Source: Pelecanus crispus
Taxonomy: Eukaryota > Chordata > Aves > Pelecaniformes > Pelecanidae
Length of the DNA: 64,000 nucleotides
Reading direction: 5' to 3'
NCBI RefSeq assembly: GCF_030463565.1
Contig: NC_134651.1
Coordinates: 16,504,734 to 16,568,733 of the forward strand
In this document: positions 13,170-27,024 of the stretch, one piece after another
How the letters are laid out: each line of letters begins with the position of its first letter
Position numbering within the stretch: the stretch's first letter is position 1
Notes under the pieces: model-generated
Told to the model about the DNA's origin: nothing
The model's database searches: none
The model's input: the letters and a program-made list of their open reading frames with translations, nothing else
Translations under genes and position numbers: made by a program

Positions 13170-16100
13170 AAATTATTTCTGAACATTATAACAAAAATAC
13201 TCAGGACACACTTCATGTTTCTGAACAATGTCATCTCTTGAAAAAAGCATAATCACAAGAGGAAAGAGGGTGATGCTTCATTGGACTGTGCTATGATCCA
13301 AGGGCAACTAAGATTTTAATAGCGGGAGGCAAACTCAGAATATAAGTCGATTTAGAGATAATCTCACATGTACAAGACTGCTTATCTAAACCATTCCTGT
13401 ATGTTAGATCCAATTTGGGTTTTACACAGTTTAAGGCTGACTGGCACACTCTCAATTTTATAATGGATTATGCCTGGGATCATTCAGAAATACACTGAAT
13501 CTAGGTGAACAGTCCCTTGGCTCCGAGAGGAAGCTGAAGGGCTGTGAGGGAGGCTCCGAGTCTCCGCTTACCCTGTGTCCTCAAACGTACCCAGGAGACT
13601 GCGGTGTAACAAGGCACCGTCAGTGACCTTTCTGAAAGTCTTGGCCAATAAACAAACACAGGTTGCCATCAAGAGCCACGTCACTTCTCAGTGTTCTGTT
13701 CACCACTTAAGCGAACAAGTACCATCTCCTTTCTTGTCACATACATCAGCGGGGCACCCTGTCAGGAATTAATAAAGAATAATCCAGCAATAAATTATAG
13801 CCAGAGAATCTGGAACAGATTTCATGGGATGATGAGACTTTGGCTAGTGTACAGCACTCACAACACTTGGAACATCTCCTGTGTCAATGATTAACACTTC
13901 GCTGAGCATTCTGAATACATAGGGTATTTCATAGGCAATAGCTGACCTTAATGAGGACAAAAGATAAGTGAGCTTTTCAAATCTTAGGGGAAAAAATGGA
14001 CTGAGAAGCTTTCAACCATGACAATATCCTGAGTCAACACATTGTCTCTGCAGAAGCAGGACTTCCTACAAAAATCCCTTGTGAAAAGTTTCAAAATACC
14101 AATAACAGCCAACTTTTATATTCCTTCTTGATAAACTACCAATACTTAGAAAAGTCTTGGAGTGTGCATGTTGCTGTGGGAAGATGAACACATCCAGGCC
14201 TTCACTCCAATAAGTTCCGGGAGCATGCCTGCAATGCTAAAGGAGGTGCTAATTGGAAGCTGTTCAAATGTGACACATTGCAGCAACCTCTGAATGTCTT
14301 GCAGAACACACAGGTGAAGCTTACGGCTCTTACCTAGAATTATGCAAAGCATCCCAGAGACCCTTATTACTTATATGAGGAGCATATTACTTCCAGAATG
14401 AGGTGGTAGACAAGAAAGTTATTGTTTTAACTAGGAGCAATCCCTCCTCAGACACAACGTGCTGGTGTGGACATTGCTGAATGAAGCCTGTGATAGTCTC
14501 TCTCTGGAGCACAGTAAAGAGCTGATTCACATTTCAACTGTAGCAGAGTTACTGCCAGAGGAGACACAAGTGGATGTAAATAATGGCCGAAATATGCAGA
14601 CCATTTCTAAAGCACAGTAGAAACAGAATATATAACAACTAAACATACTGTAATACTCAAAACAAGGTGCTGCTTGGTGTTAGTACCTTATATTCATGTA
14701 GAACTTCTTACCCTGACCAAACCCTGTTTCCTCAGGTAAATTATCATGCTTAAACCTGGAAAACCTTGAGGCAGATGGAAGCAATCCACTAAGGTGAGGG
14801 AGGGAAAAAAAAAAAAAATCACGTTGAGGTTCAAATCAATGCAGTCAAAGCTAGATCTTAGAGAAGGTAGAACACCACCATCGCTGTCCCTGTGGAACAA
14901 GTTGCAGATTTCTGACAGTACTTTGATTCAGAGATAGAGAAAGAGAATGGAAACCCACCCTGAGGGTAAGCCAGGCACTGATAAACCCTGTTCTTAAAAG
15001 CATTCAAGTGTCCAGGGAAAGTAAACAATCCTTCTACTGCCTTCAACTGAAAAGCAAGCTAAAAGGAGGTAGTTGCAGATCCTAAAGCCAAGACTCCTTA
15101 AGATTGTAAGCTCACCCTGCTGCATATATAGACAAGATTTCCTCTGGCATCCCACACACTGTCTGATCCCCCACTCCTGCCCATACCCATCCACTCATCT
15201 TCATTTGCTGCGCTTGGCTGAGGCACATCTTCCATCCACTGACCTCCCTTCAGACCAGGCTTTCTTGCTGCCCTGACTTTAGACCCAGGCAAGAGTATCG
15301 CAAGGCTTTATTAAAAGTTAGAAAAATAAAGGATAAGAAAAATAGAAAGAGCACCCTGCTTCCTCAAAGAAATGTAAAAAACCTTCCTTTTCTCACTGGA
15401 CATTCAGAAGAAAACAAGAGTGTTAAGTGTTTACTCAACTAGTCATTCCTGCTTAGGTCTTCTCACAACTACAATACCCACCCCAAATTATCTCCTCCTC
15501 TCTGAATCATGACAGGATTTAGAGTCACCCTGTGGTACCCCCCTTTATAGACTGGCGGGTGAATCAATTAAATCCCCACAGCTGGCTACCCTGAAAATCC
15601 CTGCACTCAGTTCAGACAGCTGTGGTCCTTCCTCTAGCAAAAGGGGGATGATTAACTCCTTCCTGACCATCTCCTGGACATTGGTTTTATAACCCATTTC
15701 ATACACCATAATCACCAATCAAGCACTCAAAGCCCTTAAAGCTTAAATGAAATAAAAGCTGGAAAAATGCCCAAAATGCTATGTTACATCTGATTTTTTT
15801 TTTTTAACTGCAGAGACCTAGTCTATTAATTTCCATTAAGAAACTAAATTTGATAAATAGATAACATTATGAAAAGAAAATGTAATTAGCGTGTAGCCTT
15901 GGTAGATGTAAACTTACTGGTACCCAGGAGTAATAGCAGTTTATGTGAAAACTAGAATGTTACCATAATTATGAAAATGAATGTATAATTTATGCACAGA
16001 AGATGGAAAATATGCAAGGTGTGTAGAGGATATGATTATATTACATTTTCTTGTTTCTATTGATAGATGATAAATCTTTAGAATATGTTGAAACCATGCA

Positions 16101-17535
16101 TTAGTCTGCATGATTTTCGGATGGCCATGATTTCTGATAAAGTTTTTTTTTTTTCTTTTGTTTTTAATTAAACTCCATTTTACAACAGCAGCCCTTCCCC
16201 TGCTTTATTATGCCAAAGAAGCATATGGAAATATAAACTCTGAGATGTTACTGATTTATTTTGATGTTGGAGCATTTTGCTCTTGTGTAAACATTTCTTG
16301 TGACATGAATATGGATAGTTTCAAATCTTAGAAGAGTTCATTACTAAAGGTAGCATATGTTTTTGACTCCTGAACCATGAGGGAAATGAGAACACCCAGC
16401 TTGCCAAACAGTAAATTGTAAACAGTTGGTACACCCCTAAGCAAAAGACTGAAATAATTACTGTATCTGTGTTTTAGAGTAGCCAGCTCATTTTTATGTC
16501 TCATTTTTGTTTGTTTTTTTCATTTTGCTGATTTAATGTTTTTCTGCGAGGTTTGTAGATGCAGTCTAAATATATACTTTGGGCCTGCAGCATCATGATT
16601 CTAAGTGTGCAGATGTCAGTGTGAATTCATGGATTCCCAAATACCCTACGACCATGTATAAAAGCCTGTACTGAAAGAGGCAGTCAGCTGTTTCACTTCC
16701 AGACCTACTCATAAAATATGTATTTTTTTCAACCTGGTCTCCATCTTGCAAGGTACCAGGCTTCTTCAGCCCATCGAAGAGTTCTGAATACATTCACCAC
16801 TTTGAATATTGTGAGAAACTGAGGCCAGTAACTATTCTGGCATACTTACACGGAACATGGCCAGAGTTGAATGACATGAACAATGATTTTGTGCATCATC
16901 TGTAAATCCTTACTGTGATTTTCCAAGGACCCTGGCATCCTTGTGCCCCTGCCTCTCATTGAGCTTTCCATCCAAATGGTTCATCTCATGCTAGCAGTGT
17001 TTCCTGCTGTTGTGGCAGCAAGGTCCAAGGCTGTGTTCTGCTGTGTCTGGAGACACCTCCACACACAAATATCACCTTGGAGAATGTCCCTTTCCTTTAT
17101 GAGACAGCAAAAAGCTGGGAGCTAGAAGGGCACACAGGTAGTTCTTCAGAGACACATAAGTCATTACATCATTTAACTCTATGCTGCCCTTCTCCTTACT
17201 GACACTTTTTATCACTCTTGCTGAAAATTAGGCACCCAGCCTTGCCCCTCAGTGCAGGGGAGAGTGACGAAGGAGGTGGGTGGGGAGTTGCACACACCAG
17301 TCTGGAGTGCGGAGGCTAGTGGATGGGGTTTGCATATATTCACTCTGTCCTGGTGCCTGCTTGGACACTCAGGCATAAATGTTCATCTGTGGCTGGATTA
17401 CCATGCTTGATTTTCCTTCTCCCCTGCAATTCCCCAAAAAAGAGAAAAGCATTTCGCAGAGTATCTGGTAGTTTACTAGTTTGGACACTCACTTGGGATT
17501 TGTGGCCAAATCATCCCTAGCATACCTGGTTTGGA
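13170..17535. other. Gene-free AT-rich interval
   Basis: Nothing beyond short random frames and A/T runs (about 14,807 and 15,798). Confidence 0.6.
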
Positions 17536-17590
17536 TTAGGGACTTGAGCCTGCATTTTTGACATCCCAGGCTGATTCCCTAACCAGCAAA
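17536..17590 (-). repeat. Possible ancient tRNA-like SINE fragment
   Basis: On the minus strand the text runs GGTTAGGGAATCAGCCTGGG then a B-box-like GGCTCAAGTCC. It resembles an old amniote tRNA-derived repeat with 'cctgggaggtgggagacccaggttcaaatccc'. Short and diverged. Confidence 0.4.
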
Positions 17591-18011
17591 TGTCCCAAGT
17601 AACCCCCACTTCTCTGCCTCCACATTCACTAAATCTGTGTCTTACACATACTCTGAATGCAGCCACACCCTTGGACCCCAGGGTCTCATGACACTGGGGT
17701 ACCTGATTTAAAACTCCCACTTTAGGGCTTCCAGGCCACCAACCATAGCCAAGTTTTTCCATGGTTTTCTGTATGCACAGCATAAATGTTAATGCCCTTT
17801 GCAACATGCATTATCAAAGGATTTAGATGGAGCTGAAATGGTGGACATAGATGAAGCACAGATCCAGCTTTAAAAGTAAGAGAGAAAGCTACCCAGTCAC
17901 CCAGCTGCAACCTCATCACAGGATTGCTTATGAGTTGCATCCAGTACTCCAGATAAATCTGTCCTGGATGTCAGTATTTAAAGAAGATTTTAGGTGCTTA
18001 TCTATATTTGG

Positions 18012-18115
18012 GAATCTGGGTCAAGTGATTTGCCTAGGTCCATGCAGCAGGATTAGGAATCCTCAGTCCTGAGTCATAGGTTATTGCTCTCTCCAGTGCA
18101 TGACACTACCTCCTC
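18012..18115 (+). repeat. MIR-like SINE fragment
   Basis: Contains TCAAGTGATTTGCCTAGGTC then CATGCAGCAGGATTAGGAAT, followed by CTCAGTCCTGAGTC and a TTGCTCTCTCCAGTGCATGA block, in the order of the MIR core and 3' part (gttaagtgacttgcccaaggtcacacagc ... cagtgctctatccac). The match is from memory. Confidence 0.55.
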
Positions 18116-21100
18116 AGCACACAAACCAAACATACCACATTCACCGCAAATGTTGGTTACAGGCAGGACTTGAATTTAGGGAGCCACTACACTGTACGTA
18201 ATATCGTAAACATGTATGGGTGCATACAGTTAAAAAGAACAAAAACTTGTCCAAAAGCAAGACATTTCTTTATGCATGTCCCTCTTCTGGGGAAGAGGAG
18301 AGAAAGAATAGCATGCTACAGATGTGATTGACATTGTTTAACATATTAGTGGACTGTCTTGTCAGACACTACAGTAAAGAGCATAATATCGGAACAGGAA
18401 CAGGCACCACACAGCCTTGCCTGGCCTCCACCTCCTCATCAGTACCATCACTTCACTCAGCCCTCAAGAACCTGCAGTCAGGCAGCTTCACATCACAGAC
18501 ATCCACTGAATACTCCTCTTGGCATGCAGCTGGGTGGATTTACCCAACTTTGTGTAGCATTGCAAATATTGAGAGAAGTACTTCCCAGGAGCAAGCAAAG
18601 CTTTATACACCCTCAGCACAGGCATAATCAAATCACTATTTCTTAAAATTAGGCTTGATGGTTCAACACCTGGGCTTTCACATTAAGTACTTTTGAAGAA
18701 AGGCAAATGGGCTTTAGTGCTCAGATTTGTAGCAATATACTAAATCAGTCATGTATCATAAACCTTTCACACAGCTCTAGAAAGAATTCCTTTTGTCCCT
18801 ACAAGAGTTATATATTTGGCAAATTCATCTCTTGTGTAACGTTATTGTCTTCCAGTGTAGTTACATGAAGGATGAATTAATCCTGTTACCAAATGATTTT
18901 TTACAAACAAATAATTGAGGCTCACTGAATGAGAAATAAATAGACTCTGCTATTTAAAAGCCAAAGCAAGACAAAAACTGCTTCCCATATTAACGCCTTT
19001 AAATCTCTAAAAAAAAATGTGTCAGAGGTCAGGAAATATAACGCAACCCTGAACTGCAACGTTGCACGCTCTTTCAGTAAAAGGAGGAACTCAAGTACTA
19101 GTGAAGGACAAGGAATTGATCAAGCAGCAACAAGTTCATTCTTCTGACATATAAAGAGTAGAACATAGCTCCTTTGTTCCACATTTGTTCCATGCAGTTA
19201 TCAACCAGAATTTACTTAGGCTTTCATTCAAGTGTCATTGTGCAGACTTATTCAAAGAGTATGGACAAGAGTGGTAGCACAGAGGTAACTGCCCCATTTC
19301 TCTCTCTCTCATCCTCACATTTAATGGACCCCATTAAATGTGATCCACCTCGAGTTTTTAAGTAAAATAAAATGTAAAGTACAAGGGAAGAGGAAAGAAA
19401 TGTTTTAAGAGAAATATGATGGGTGTAAAACGTCACCAAATATAGAGTAGCAAGTTTGGAAAGTCCTCAGAAAAGATCCAGCGTGCTTGTGCATTATCTT
19501 ATCTGAGTACAGCAGATTTTATGGTACTACGTAGCATTTGGGTGACAGGCTAAAATCTATTCTGAATGGGTACAGCACAAGTGTAGCTTAAGGAGTGACC
19601 TTGAGAGAGATTTCTCTTCCCTGAATGCTTGGTGATGTTTATTTCTTTAGTCACAGAGCCTTCACTGTGCTTTAGCTCTTCTACTCTAGCTGCTCTTCTT
19701 GAAAGTTTCAGTATCACTTCAGCACATTTTAAGATCTTGCAGCAGAAAGCCATTTCATTTGGTTCATCTTACTTGCTAAATATGTGGTACAGATTACATG
19801 ACTATTTAGTATACTACAAAGATATATCACATGTCAGTATACCCGAGGCCGCTGGCAGGGTCCTGTACAAGCACTGGCAGGTGGGGCAGGACCGCCCTTC
19901 TCTGAGCACTCCAGTAGGAGAGGGAGAGAAAATAACCTCAAGGGAGAATTGCGGAAGAGCCAGTCATTGCTCCCCATTTGCTCCTCATCATTTGCTCCTC
20001 CTGACAGGAGGAACAAAACTTCTGCCTGTCTCAGGTATGCCCCTCCGCAGCCTCACCCTTCTGGGTTCAGCCAACACTAACCAACCTGTGGGGCACCTCC
20101 CTCACAAAGCTTCTCTATGGGAGGATTTTCTTCCTCTTTGGAATATGTGTTGTGGACAAAGATGGTAAAAGCTGGCATAACACAAGGCTACATTTGGCTC
20201 AGTGTTTCTGGTATGCTTTTCCTCCAGTTACAACAGAAGTTATCTATCCAGCTCCCTTGTTTCTGTCTTGAAGGAAGTTTTCATCTTCATTAAAATTCAT
20301 TGTTCCCTATTCTCCCTCCAGGGCTTCTTATTGTTAAATCTATCTTCGCTATCACTGTATCTACTGTAAATATCCCAGCTCTGCTTGTTCTCCCCCCTGT
20401 CCTCTGTTGGCTTGGTCACAGCCACTTCCTACTGCTTGTGTTTTGCTACAAAATAATTTAGTGATCAACTTTAAAGAACCCTTGAGCATTTATATCTCAC
20501 CAGGGAAGATCAACAGGTCTTTGGCCATATCCTACTTTTATTGACCTCTATTCAACTGCTCCAGAGTCCTTTCAAGCCTTTCCTCTCAGAAGTCTTTTGC
20601 ATCCAGACCCTCATGCCTCATCACCTAACCTTGTTTTGCATTTTATAGGTAAGAAAGTCCAGAGACACGGAAAACACCCAAACAGCTGTACCCAGGTTTT
20701 CCAAATCCTTGGTTGATTGACTATAAACTAAGCCACTCTTCGTTCCTTTGTGATTTCCTACACCGCATGGATGTTCTTCCCCATTTTTGTACTGCCTTAT
20801 CTTCCTCTCCCGGACACGTATTTGTTCTTAAACCTCATCTGAAAACTTTCCAATTCCCTTTCCCTTTTTCTGTTGTTACACAATTCATTTCCTTTCCATT
20901 CTTTTCCCTTCTCTTTTCCCTTCTTCTCCAACTCATAAACTCAATCTAGGTTTCAAAAATAATTCTGCTGCTATTTCTTCTTTATTTCTGATTTTCCTGT
21001 GTTCATGGTACTCTATCTTCAGAAAATGTTTTTCATTTTTGTCTCCTTGAGAGTCACTGTGGCAATCTGTGTAAAACATTCCTTCTTTTCTTTATCTCTC

Positions 21101-24100
21101 TCTGCAAAGCATTTTGCACTACTTTTTATGAAGGATGCTTTTATATAAATAAATTAGATTCTGACTATATGGGAAATTAAACGACTATAGTAAGCAAGCT
21201 CTGAGGACACTGGAAGCATTATAAGTAGCAATATTTATTCTTTAGCCATCCTTATTTAAAAAAAAAAAAAAACCACAGAGATAACACACTTGAAAATTTT
21301 GGTACACAAAATATAATTTGTGTGTCCTCATAATAGTTAGTATAAATTCAATTTTGTATACCAGGTAGCCCATTTGGGGAAACTGCTCAAAGCAAGTCCT
21401 TAAATAAAGCAAGCCAGAGAGAGAGAGAGAGAGAGATTTATCTGTAGTTAAAATCCATGCTTACACTTTCAGAGCATGCAATGGTTTTCCTCATTCTCAT
21501 GCTCATTTTAATTTCCATGTCATGCCTCATTATATCCTGTCTTTAATATATTAACCTTTCAGGTATAGGTACTCTTTTGCTTCAGTGTCCCCAACAGGAA
21601 AAGAAAATAGTACTTAAATCTGTAACAGCTGCATACGCTTCCCCCTAAACCGAATGCACTGTAGATGTGTGAGCCTTCACTATTAAATATTTTCAGCTGC
21701 TTATGTGATATACACATGTGGCAAGTTAGCAAAGTGTTAGCTTGCAATGCTTCCAGCCAGTCATATATCTTTTTTCTCCATGTGTTGTTGTCTTCTATCT
21801 TATGCACTTCAATATAATCTTTATTACTTATCTCCACTTTTTATAATGCACCTAATATAAATCTACCTGAATGCTTGCATAATAGGCAAAAAGACGTGTC
21901 TTAATACGGACAGTTAGATAAGTACATGGAGAAATCCATTTTATGAAATGTCATCAGTCTCCAAAGTAAAAAGGTATATGGGCTCTATTTGGTTTTGGAA
22001 GAAATGGGGGATTTTAGTTTCTCATCATGAATTCTGATGTTTCAGAAATAAGACAGTGCCATCAGCTCTCACACACAAAAAATACTCACTTTAGTGTCCT
22101 CAGACCCTCTGGACTCACCCTGGCTGCAACACCTCAGATGAGGGAGGGTGATGGACTGCTGGGGGGACAGGGCTTCTCCACCATTTGGACAAACCTTGCC
22201 TCATGCTCTTCTCTGTGGTGCACAGGTCGGGTCTGCTACTGAGCAACATCACTTGGAGCCACCATTGTACCTGCTTTGCACCCTTTCAAATCACTGTGCA
22301 CCGATGTAAACCCCAGAGAAAACAGAGCTTGTTCTGGGCAGAGACTGGTAGCCTTGACTCCAGAAATGCAAATGTCCGCAGAAGTAATTTGTGTTGCTCT
22401 CCTTGCCATCTGCACAGCAGCAACCCACCCTTTCTGCTCTACAATGCCTGCAGCAGCACTGTGGGTTCGTATGATGGCTAAAGGATATGAACAAGGAAGA
22501 ATAAAGACATAAATTCTCTTTTTGTCAATCCAACACAGCAGTTGATTAAGGCAGGCAAGCCCCTGGCACACAAGACTTCTACAGTTCCTGCAGAAGAACT
22601 GAAACCCCCATGTTTTTCCTGATGCTTTCGTTCGGTCTAATAAAGCCATAATGCTTCTTTCTACAAACCTGGTCTCAATAATTTGTGGCACTTCAACATA
22701 GAAAAAGCTTCATTCGTCAGCATCCCCCACATGCAAAGATCCCTCAGAAATGATCACAGTGGTTTGGTGGCTGTGCAGGCAGTGACTGACTGGGGACTTT
22801 CACTTAGGGCCAGTCTGCTCACACAGAGCTGATGACATGGATGCATTGGCCTGCCCTATTGCTTCATGCGTATTAGCACTCGCAGAACTGATTCTGTTTC
22901 CTGTCACAGCTCAGCTATTATCAAGTTCTGCTCTTCATATGTGGACCACAGTGAATTTGAACCAACTCCAGCAAAATATAGAGACGGATACTTTGGATTC
23001 CCATATGTGATGGGATACGATTTGACCTGTACGGCCCACAGCTCCTATACCTTAATCATGAAAATCCCTTGCAAAGTCAGTGTGTAAAGCTGTAGGTAGA
23101 CTCATTAATATTTTGCCCCTGTTATTATACCACTAGGCGAATCAGACAGTCTTCAACTAACTGAAGTACAGGGTGTCCTGTAGATAGCCACTTGTATTAT
23201 TTCATATATGACTATAGCTAGAAAAAAACACAGCTCCCTGTGAGAAGACCCCACGTTGGCCAGAACTTTGAGGTCACCTTTTCTAGACCTATTGTTTATA
23301 CTGACCTCTCCAAATAAGACAAGTTTTTAAATGCGAAAGCCAGATTCTATTTCAATATAAATTAGAATACTTAACTTTTCAAACAGACAAACATGCAAAT
23401 AAAACAAACACTATCATAGATGCCTACAGCATTAAGACTATTACATCAAAATTTAGACTTCTAAATAAAATTGCTTGATTATTCACAGGCAGTGCCCAAC
23501 TGGAAGCACTGACTTCAGCAGAGAATTATGAGTATTGGGTACATAGCCATGCATAATTATGAACCTTAACAGGACTAAATTTTAACCCCAGACATTTGAA
23601 AATTTTAGTCAACATGTATGAATGTACTAGCTGTACATGTCAGGGTTTGCTCCGGTGCATCCAGATACACGTCTTCAACAATTCTGCAAAAATTTAAATT
23701 CAGCCAGGTCTCCCCAGTGGCTTACCATATTTCTCTTGTTAATAACTAACAGTTTAAAAGCGTTACCCATATGTTTTTTGTCAGTCTTCAGCTTTCTAGG
23801 ATTACCTGTGTATCATGTCTTGAATGACAGAAATATCATGATCTCATAATTTATACATTGTTGAGTTGCTATGTATTGTGCCTGTGTGAAGCACCTTATA
23901 AACTGATATTTATGTATTAAATCAAAGCAGATCTATCTTGTGCCTTTCTCCAGATGTAGATATCTGAAGGGAGATGGTAGTACTAGTACAGCTGTATGGC
24001 AAACCAGCCAGGCTGCTGGGCAGAGAAAGTCACAATTGTACTCTTAGGGACTGCTCGCTGCCAGGTTACTCTGCTTGCCTCCAAGAACATCAGTGCCGTA

Positions 24101-25218
24101 ACCATTCAGAATGGACTTTCTGTGGCCTTTTTCTTAGGTACTGCTGGTTCTTATAACAGCACTTAAATTTATAGATTCAGTAAAACCACAACAGCAGCAC
24201 AGATAATGTGGGGATAACATTTACCTTTTTTCCTGTTAATTCAGTTGACCTTTTCTTGTTGACTTCAAAGTAAAAAAGATGTAGTCATAAATGTGAAATT
24301 AATATGCATTTCAGGACTCATGTAAGCACACTACTCCATATTTAAAAGTCACAAGGATGCTCTCTCTTTTACCCATTATGGCTCTTAACTAAATATTTCC
24401 ATTCGTTTCCAAAAGAACCTTAGTTCTGTGACGTACATTGATAGGTAATGTTCAATATCAAAGAACAATGTCATTGTCCAGGGATGAAAAGGTCATGTAA
24501 ATATTACTATTGCTTACACCATAAGAAAAAAGTTTTTACAGAGGTCTCTAAATTCATGTAATGATCCAGATGTATGTCATATTCTGTCAACATTCATGGT
24601 AAACTTAGGCCAACGTTTGCAAAAGTGACTAGTGCTTATGAGTGGCTTTGTACCAACTGAGAGGGCTCCAAAAATGCCTGTTCCCAAATTCTTTAAATGG
24701 ATCTTATCTTGCTCACCCCTCTTTGCAATCTTGAGAAAAGCGACATGATTGCAAGGCAGTTCTGAATTTTTGAAATATATTCACTTAGCACTGTAAACAT
24801 CAGTGCTAGGAGTTTAGCTTGTAGGATATGGACTGCACCCAGGGGGTTTACACTGGTCATATTCATTGTCAGCTTTCTGTGAGAAGAGACCTAATTCATA
24901 CAGCATTGTCTCTGCTCCACAACTGACTGACTAAAATCTTTTTGAAGAGCTGGAAATCAGTTGATCTATACATAGTGAGTAATTATATTGAATTTTCATA
25001 CGTATTTTCAAACACCACCAATACCTTTTTTGAAACATTTGGATTTCACATAAGTCTTCACAGATATTTGCAGAACCTGTAAATATTGAAGCAGAATGAT
25101 TAAAATAACTCCAAAATCATATTGGGCTAATCCAGCATTATTTACAATTGAATTCTGCTTTGTTTCAAAAATCTTTACACCTGATATCATTAGAAATAAT
25201 TATTACTCTTCTAAGTTG
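18116..25218. other. Gene-free interval
   Basis: The longest plus frame (19,629-20,168, 179 codons) has no family resemblance and no splice context. A possible MIR-like scrap (CATTTTATAGGTAAGAAAGT) lies at about 20,640 and an LTR-like end with AATAAAG at about 22,640-22,700, neither firm. The AG microsatellite is listed separately. Confidence 0.5.
21416..21436 (+). repeat. (AG)n microsatellite
   Basis: About ten uninterrupted AG units. Confidence 0.9.
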
Positions 25219-25330
25219 CAGTCAGGATCAAGGTTTCCTTGTGCTAAGTGCTCAATATTCTGAAGAGACAGTCCTTGCTCCAACAAAGCTTCTAGTTTAA
25301 GAGACAAAAAAACAGAATCCAGATGGGGAA
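25219..25330 (+). repeat. Ancient amniote interspersed repeat fragment
   Basis: CAGGATCAAGGTTTCCTTGTGCTAAGTGCTC, then GAGACAGTCCTTGCTCCAAC, AAGCTTCTAGTTTAAGAGAC and AGATGGGGAA, colinear with a repeat I know from turtles, crocodilians and birds ('...gtgctaggtgctgtacaaac... agacagtccctgccccaaagagcttacaatctaa...'). Family name not certain. Confidence 0.55.
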
Positions 25331-26942
25331 ATGTGATATAACATACAAGCACAGTGGTTAAGGTGATGATAGCTTCACATCTCAGCCAAGAGCCTGCAAA
25401 CTGCACAGAACTGGTTGATACCCACACCCATATAGTAACCCATTGATTCCAGTGGGGCTCTGACAGGCAGCTAGAGCTTCCTTGAAAGCGCTAAAGCCAA
25501 AACAGGGGTGTATTAATTCATCCTCCAAGGCTTTTTCCCCTTCTATTTTATTAATTCTGTTGGGAGGTTTCTTACTTTTTACTACTTTTATTTTTACTCT
25601 CTAACTATTCTTTTAATCAGCCTAAGCTGCTTCTGTTGTCATATATATTTAAAACTGTCTCATGTAACCTTTGCTTTTTAATTTAAAAAAAAAACAAACC
25701 TATTTTCAGTTTTAACTGTCAAACCTTTCTTTCAGTCTTTCAGTTAATCCCTTCTCAACTAGTTATACCTTTTGCAGTGTTCTGCTTTTACTGTTAATTC
25801 CATCCCTTCTTCCTCCTCAAATCCCGGAGTTACTTTAAACTTTTAGTTCTTGTTCCCTCCCCCTTGCCAAATTCTCAGAGAATCAAATTACTTCTTCTAC
25901 AGTCATCACAATGTCTTGATTATCATTACGTTGTCTAATTTAATCTTTACTAACCCATTCAGCAATATCAATTCCAAAATAAAGTAGTATATGAAAAATA
26001 GTGTGAAAATAAACTTTCTAGTAATGATTAGAACTCCTGCTGGTTGCCTGGCTTTATGTGAAATGATGGCAATCACATGTTCAAAGCATGCCAACTGAAG
26101 TGTGGCTACCATACTTAGCAGTTCAGCTTCTTGTGTGACAGTAGTATGAAATACAGCAAAGAACCTTTCTATGGCTGTACAGACTTATATGGTGCTTAAT
26201 GAGAAAGCTGTGTCAGAACTTACAGTGAAGATGGATCTTTAATATAATGACAGGTGAGCTATGAAATGTGAGAGGACAAGGTTTTGTGGTGGAAAAAAAA
26301 ACAAGCTGTTTGCTTCTGTAAGAAAGTTTGTTATTGAACAAGGATTGGTTAAACTAGACTGTTCCAGGATTGTTGCATATCAGCCCTAGCCTAGAAAGGT
26401 CAGACATTTTTTCATTGATGAGTTAAAAAAAAAATAAGTTGAAGAAATTAAATGACTGTGTGTTTAAAATGTGAACACCTCTGTATCAGTTTGACCACAG
26501 ATACCTCAAAGAGAAAAATGGGATTTTTTTGGATGTCTGTGGCATTATCTTAGGTCCTCTGTATAAATCTTGCTGCAGCCCTTCTTACACCATTCAAGGA
26601 ACTTCGAGTGGTGCGGACAGGAGGATGATTCATGGCAGCTGTCTCCTGTGCTCTGTGTCCCTCCTCCTCCACAGGGAAACAGCTGTCTGAAGTGCAGGAT
26701 TTGGGGTTGAGGGCTTTTGCTTTCCTCTGGTTTTAAAATGGCAAATATGCAGTGTTAAGTGTTTCTGGCAACAAAGCCTACGTAAGAGAGGCGTCTTGTT
26801 CTTGGAAGGGGAGATAAGTTTTTGAGATGCTTCTTACTTCCAGTAGAGGCTCACAGGAAAGTTGACTTTTTAGTTGCTGTATCTCCATCAGACAGGAGTT
26901 GTAATTTTGGTAGCATTATAAGGGAAAACATTCCTACTGTGA

Positions 26943-27016
26943 AAAAATGTCCTTTTGTCAGCACGGTTTTCCACTTGGGGAACTAGCAGAAACTATACTG
27001 ACAAAAGGACATTTTT
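26943..27016. repeat. Perfect 19-bp inverted repeat beside the LTR
   Basis: The left arm at 26,943-26,961 and right arm at 26,998-27,016 are exact reverse complements (AAAAATGTCCTTTTGTCAG on plus), with a 36-base loop. A second small pair (GAACTAGCA in the loop, TGCTAGTTC right after the right arm) is nested across the structure. It ends eight bases before the LTR. Confidence 0.9.
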
Positions 27017-27024
27017 GCTAGTTC

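Noticed and set aside
19629..20168. 179-codon plus-strand frame in the desert
   Set aside because: No family resemblance, no splice or promoter context, ordinary chance length for this region.
22500..22700. LTR-like end (AATAAAG followed by a CTCAATAATTTG-type block)
   Set aside because: Suggestive of a retroviral R-U5, but no 5' counterpart, TG...CA ends or target duplication could be found.
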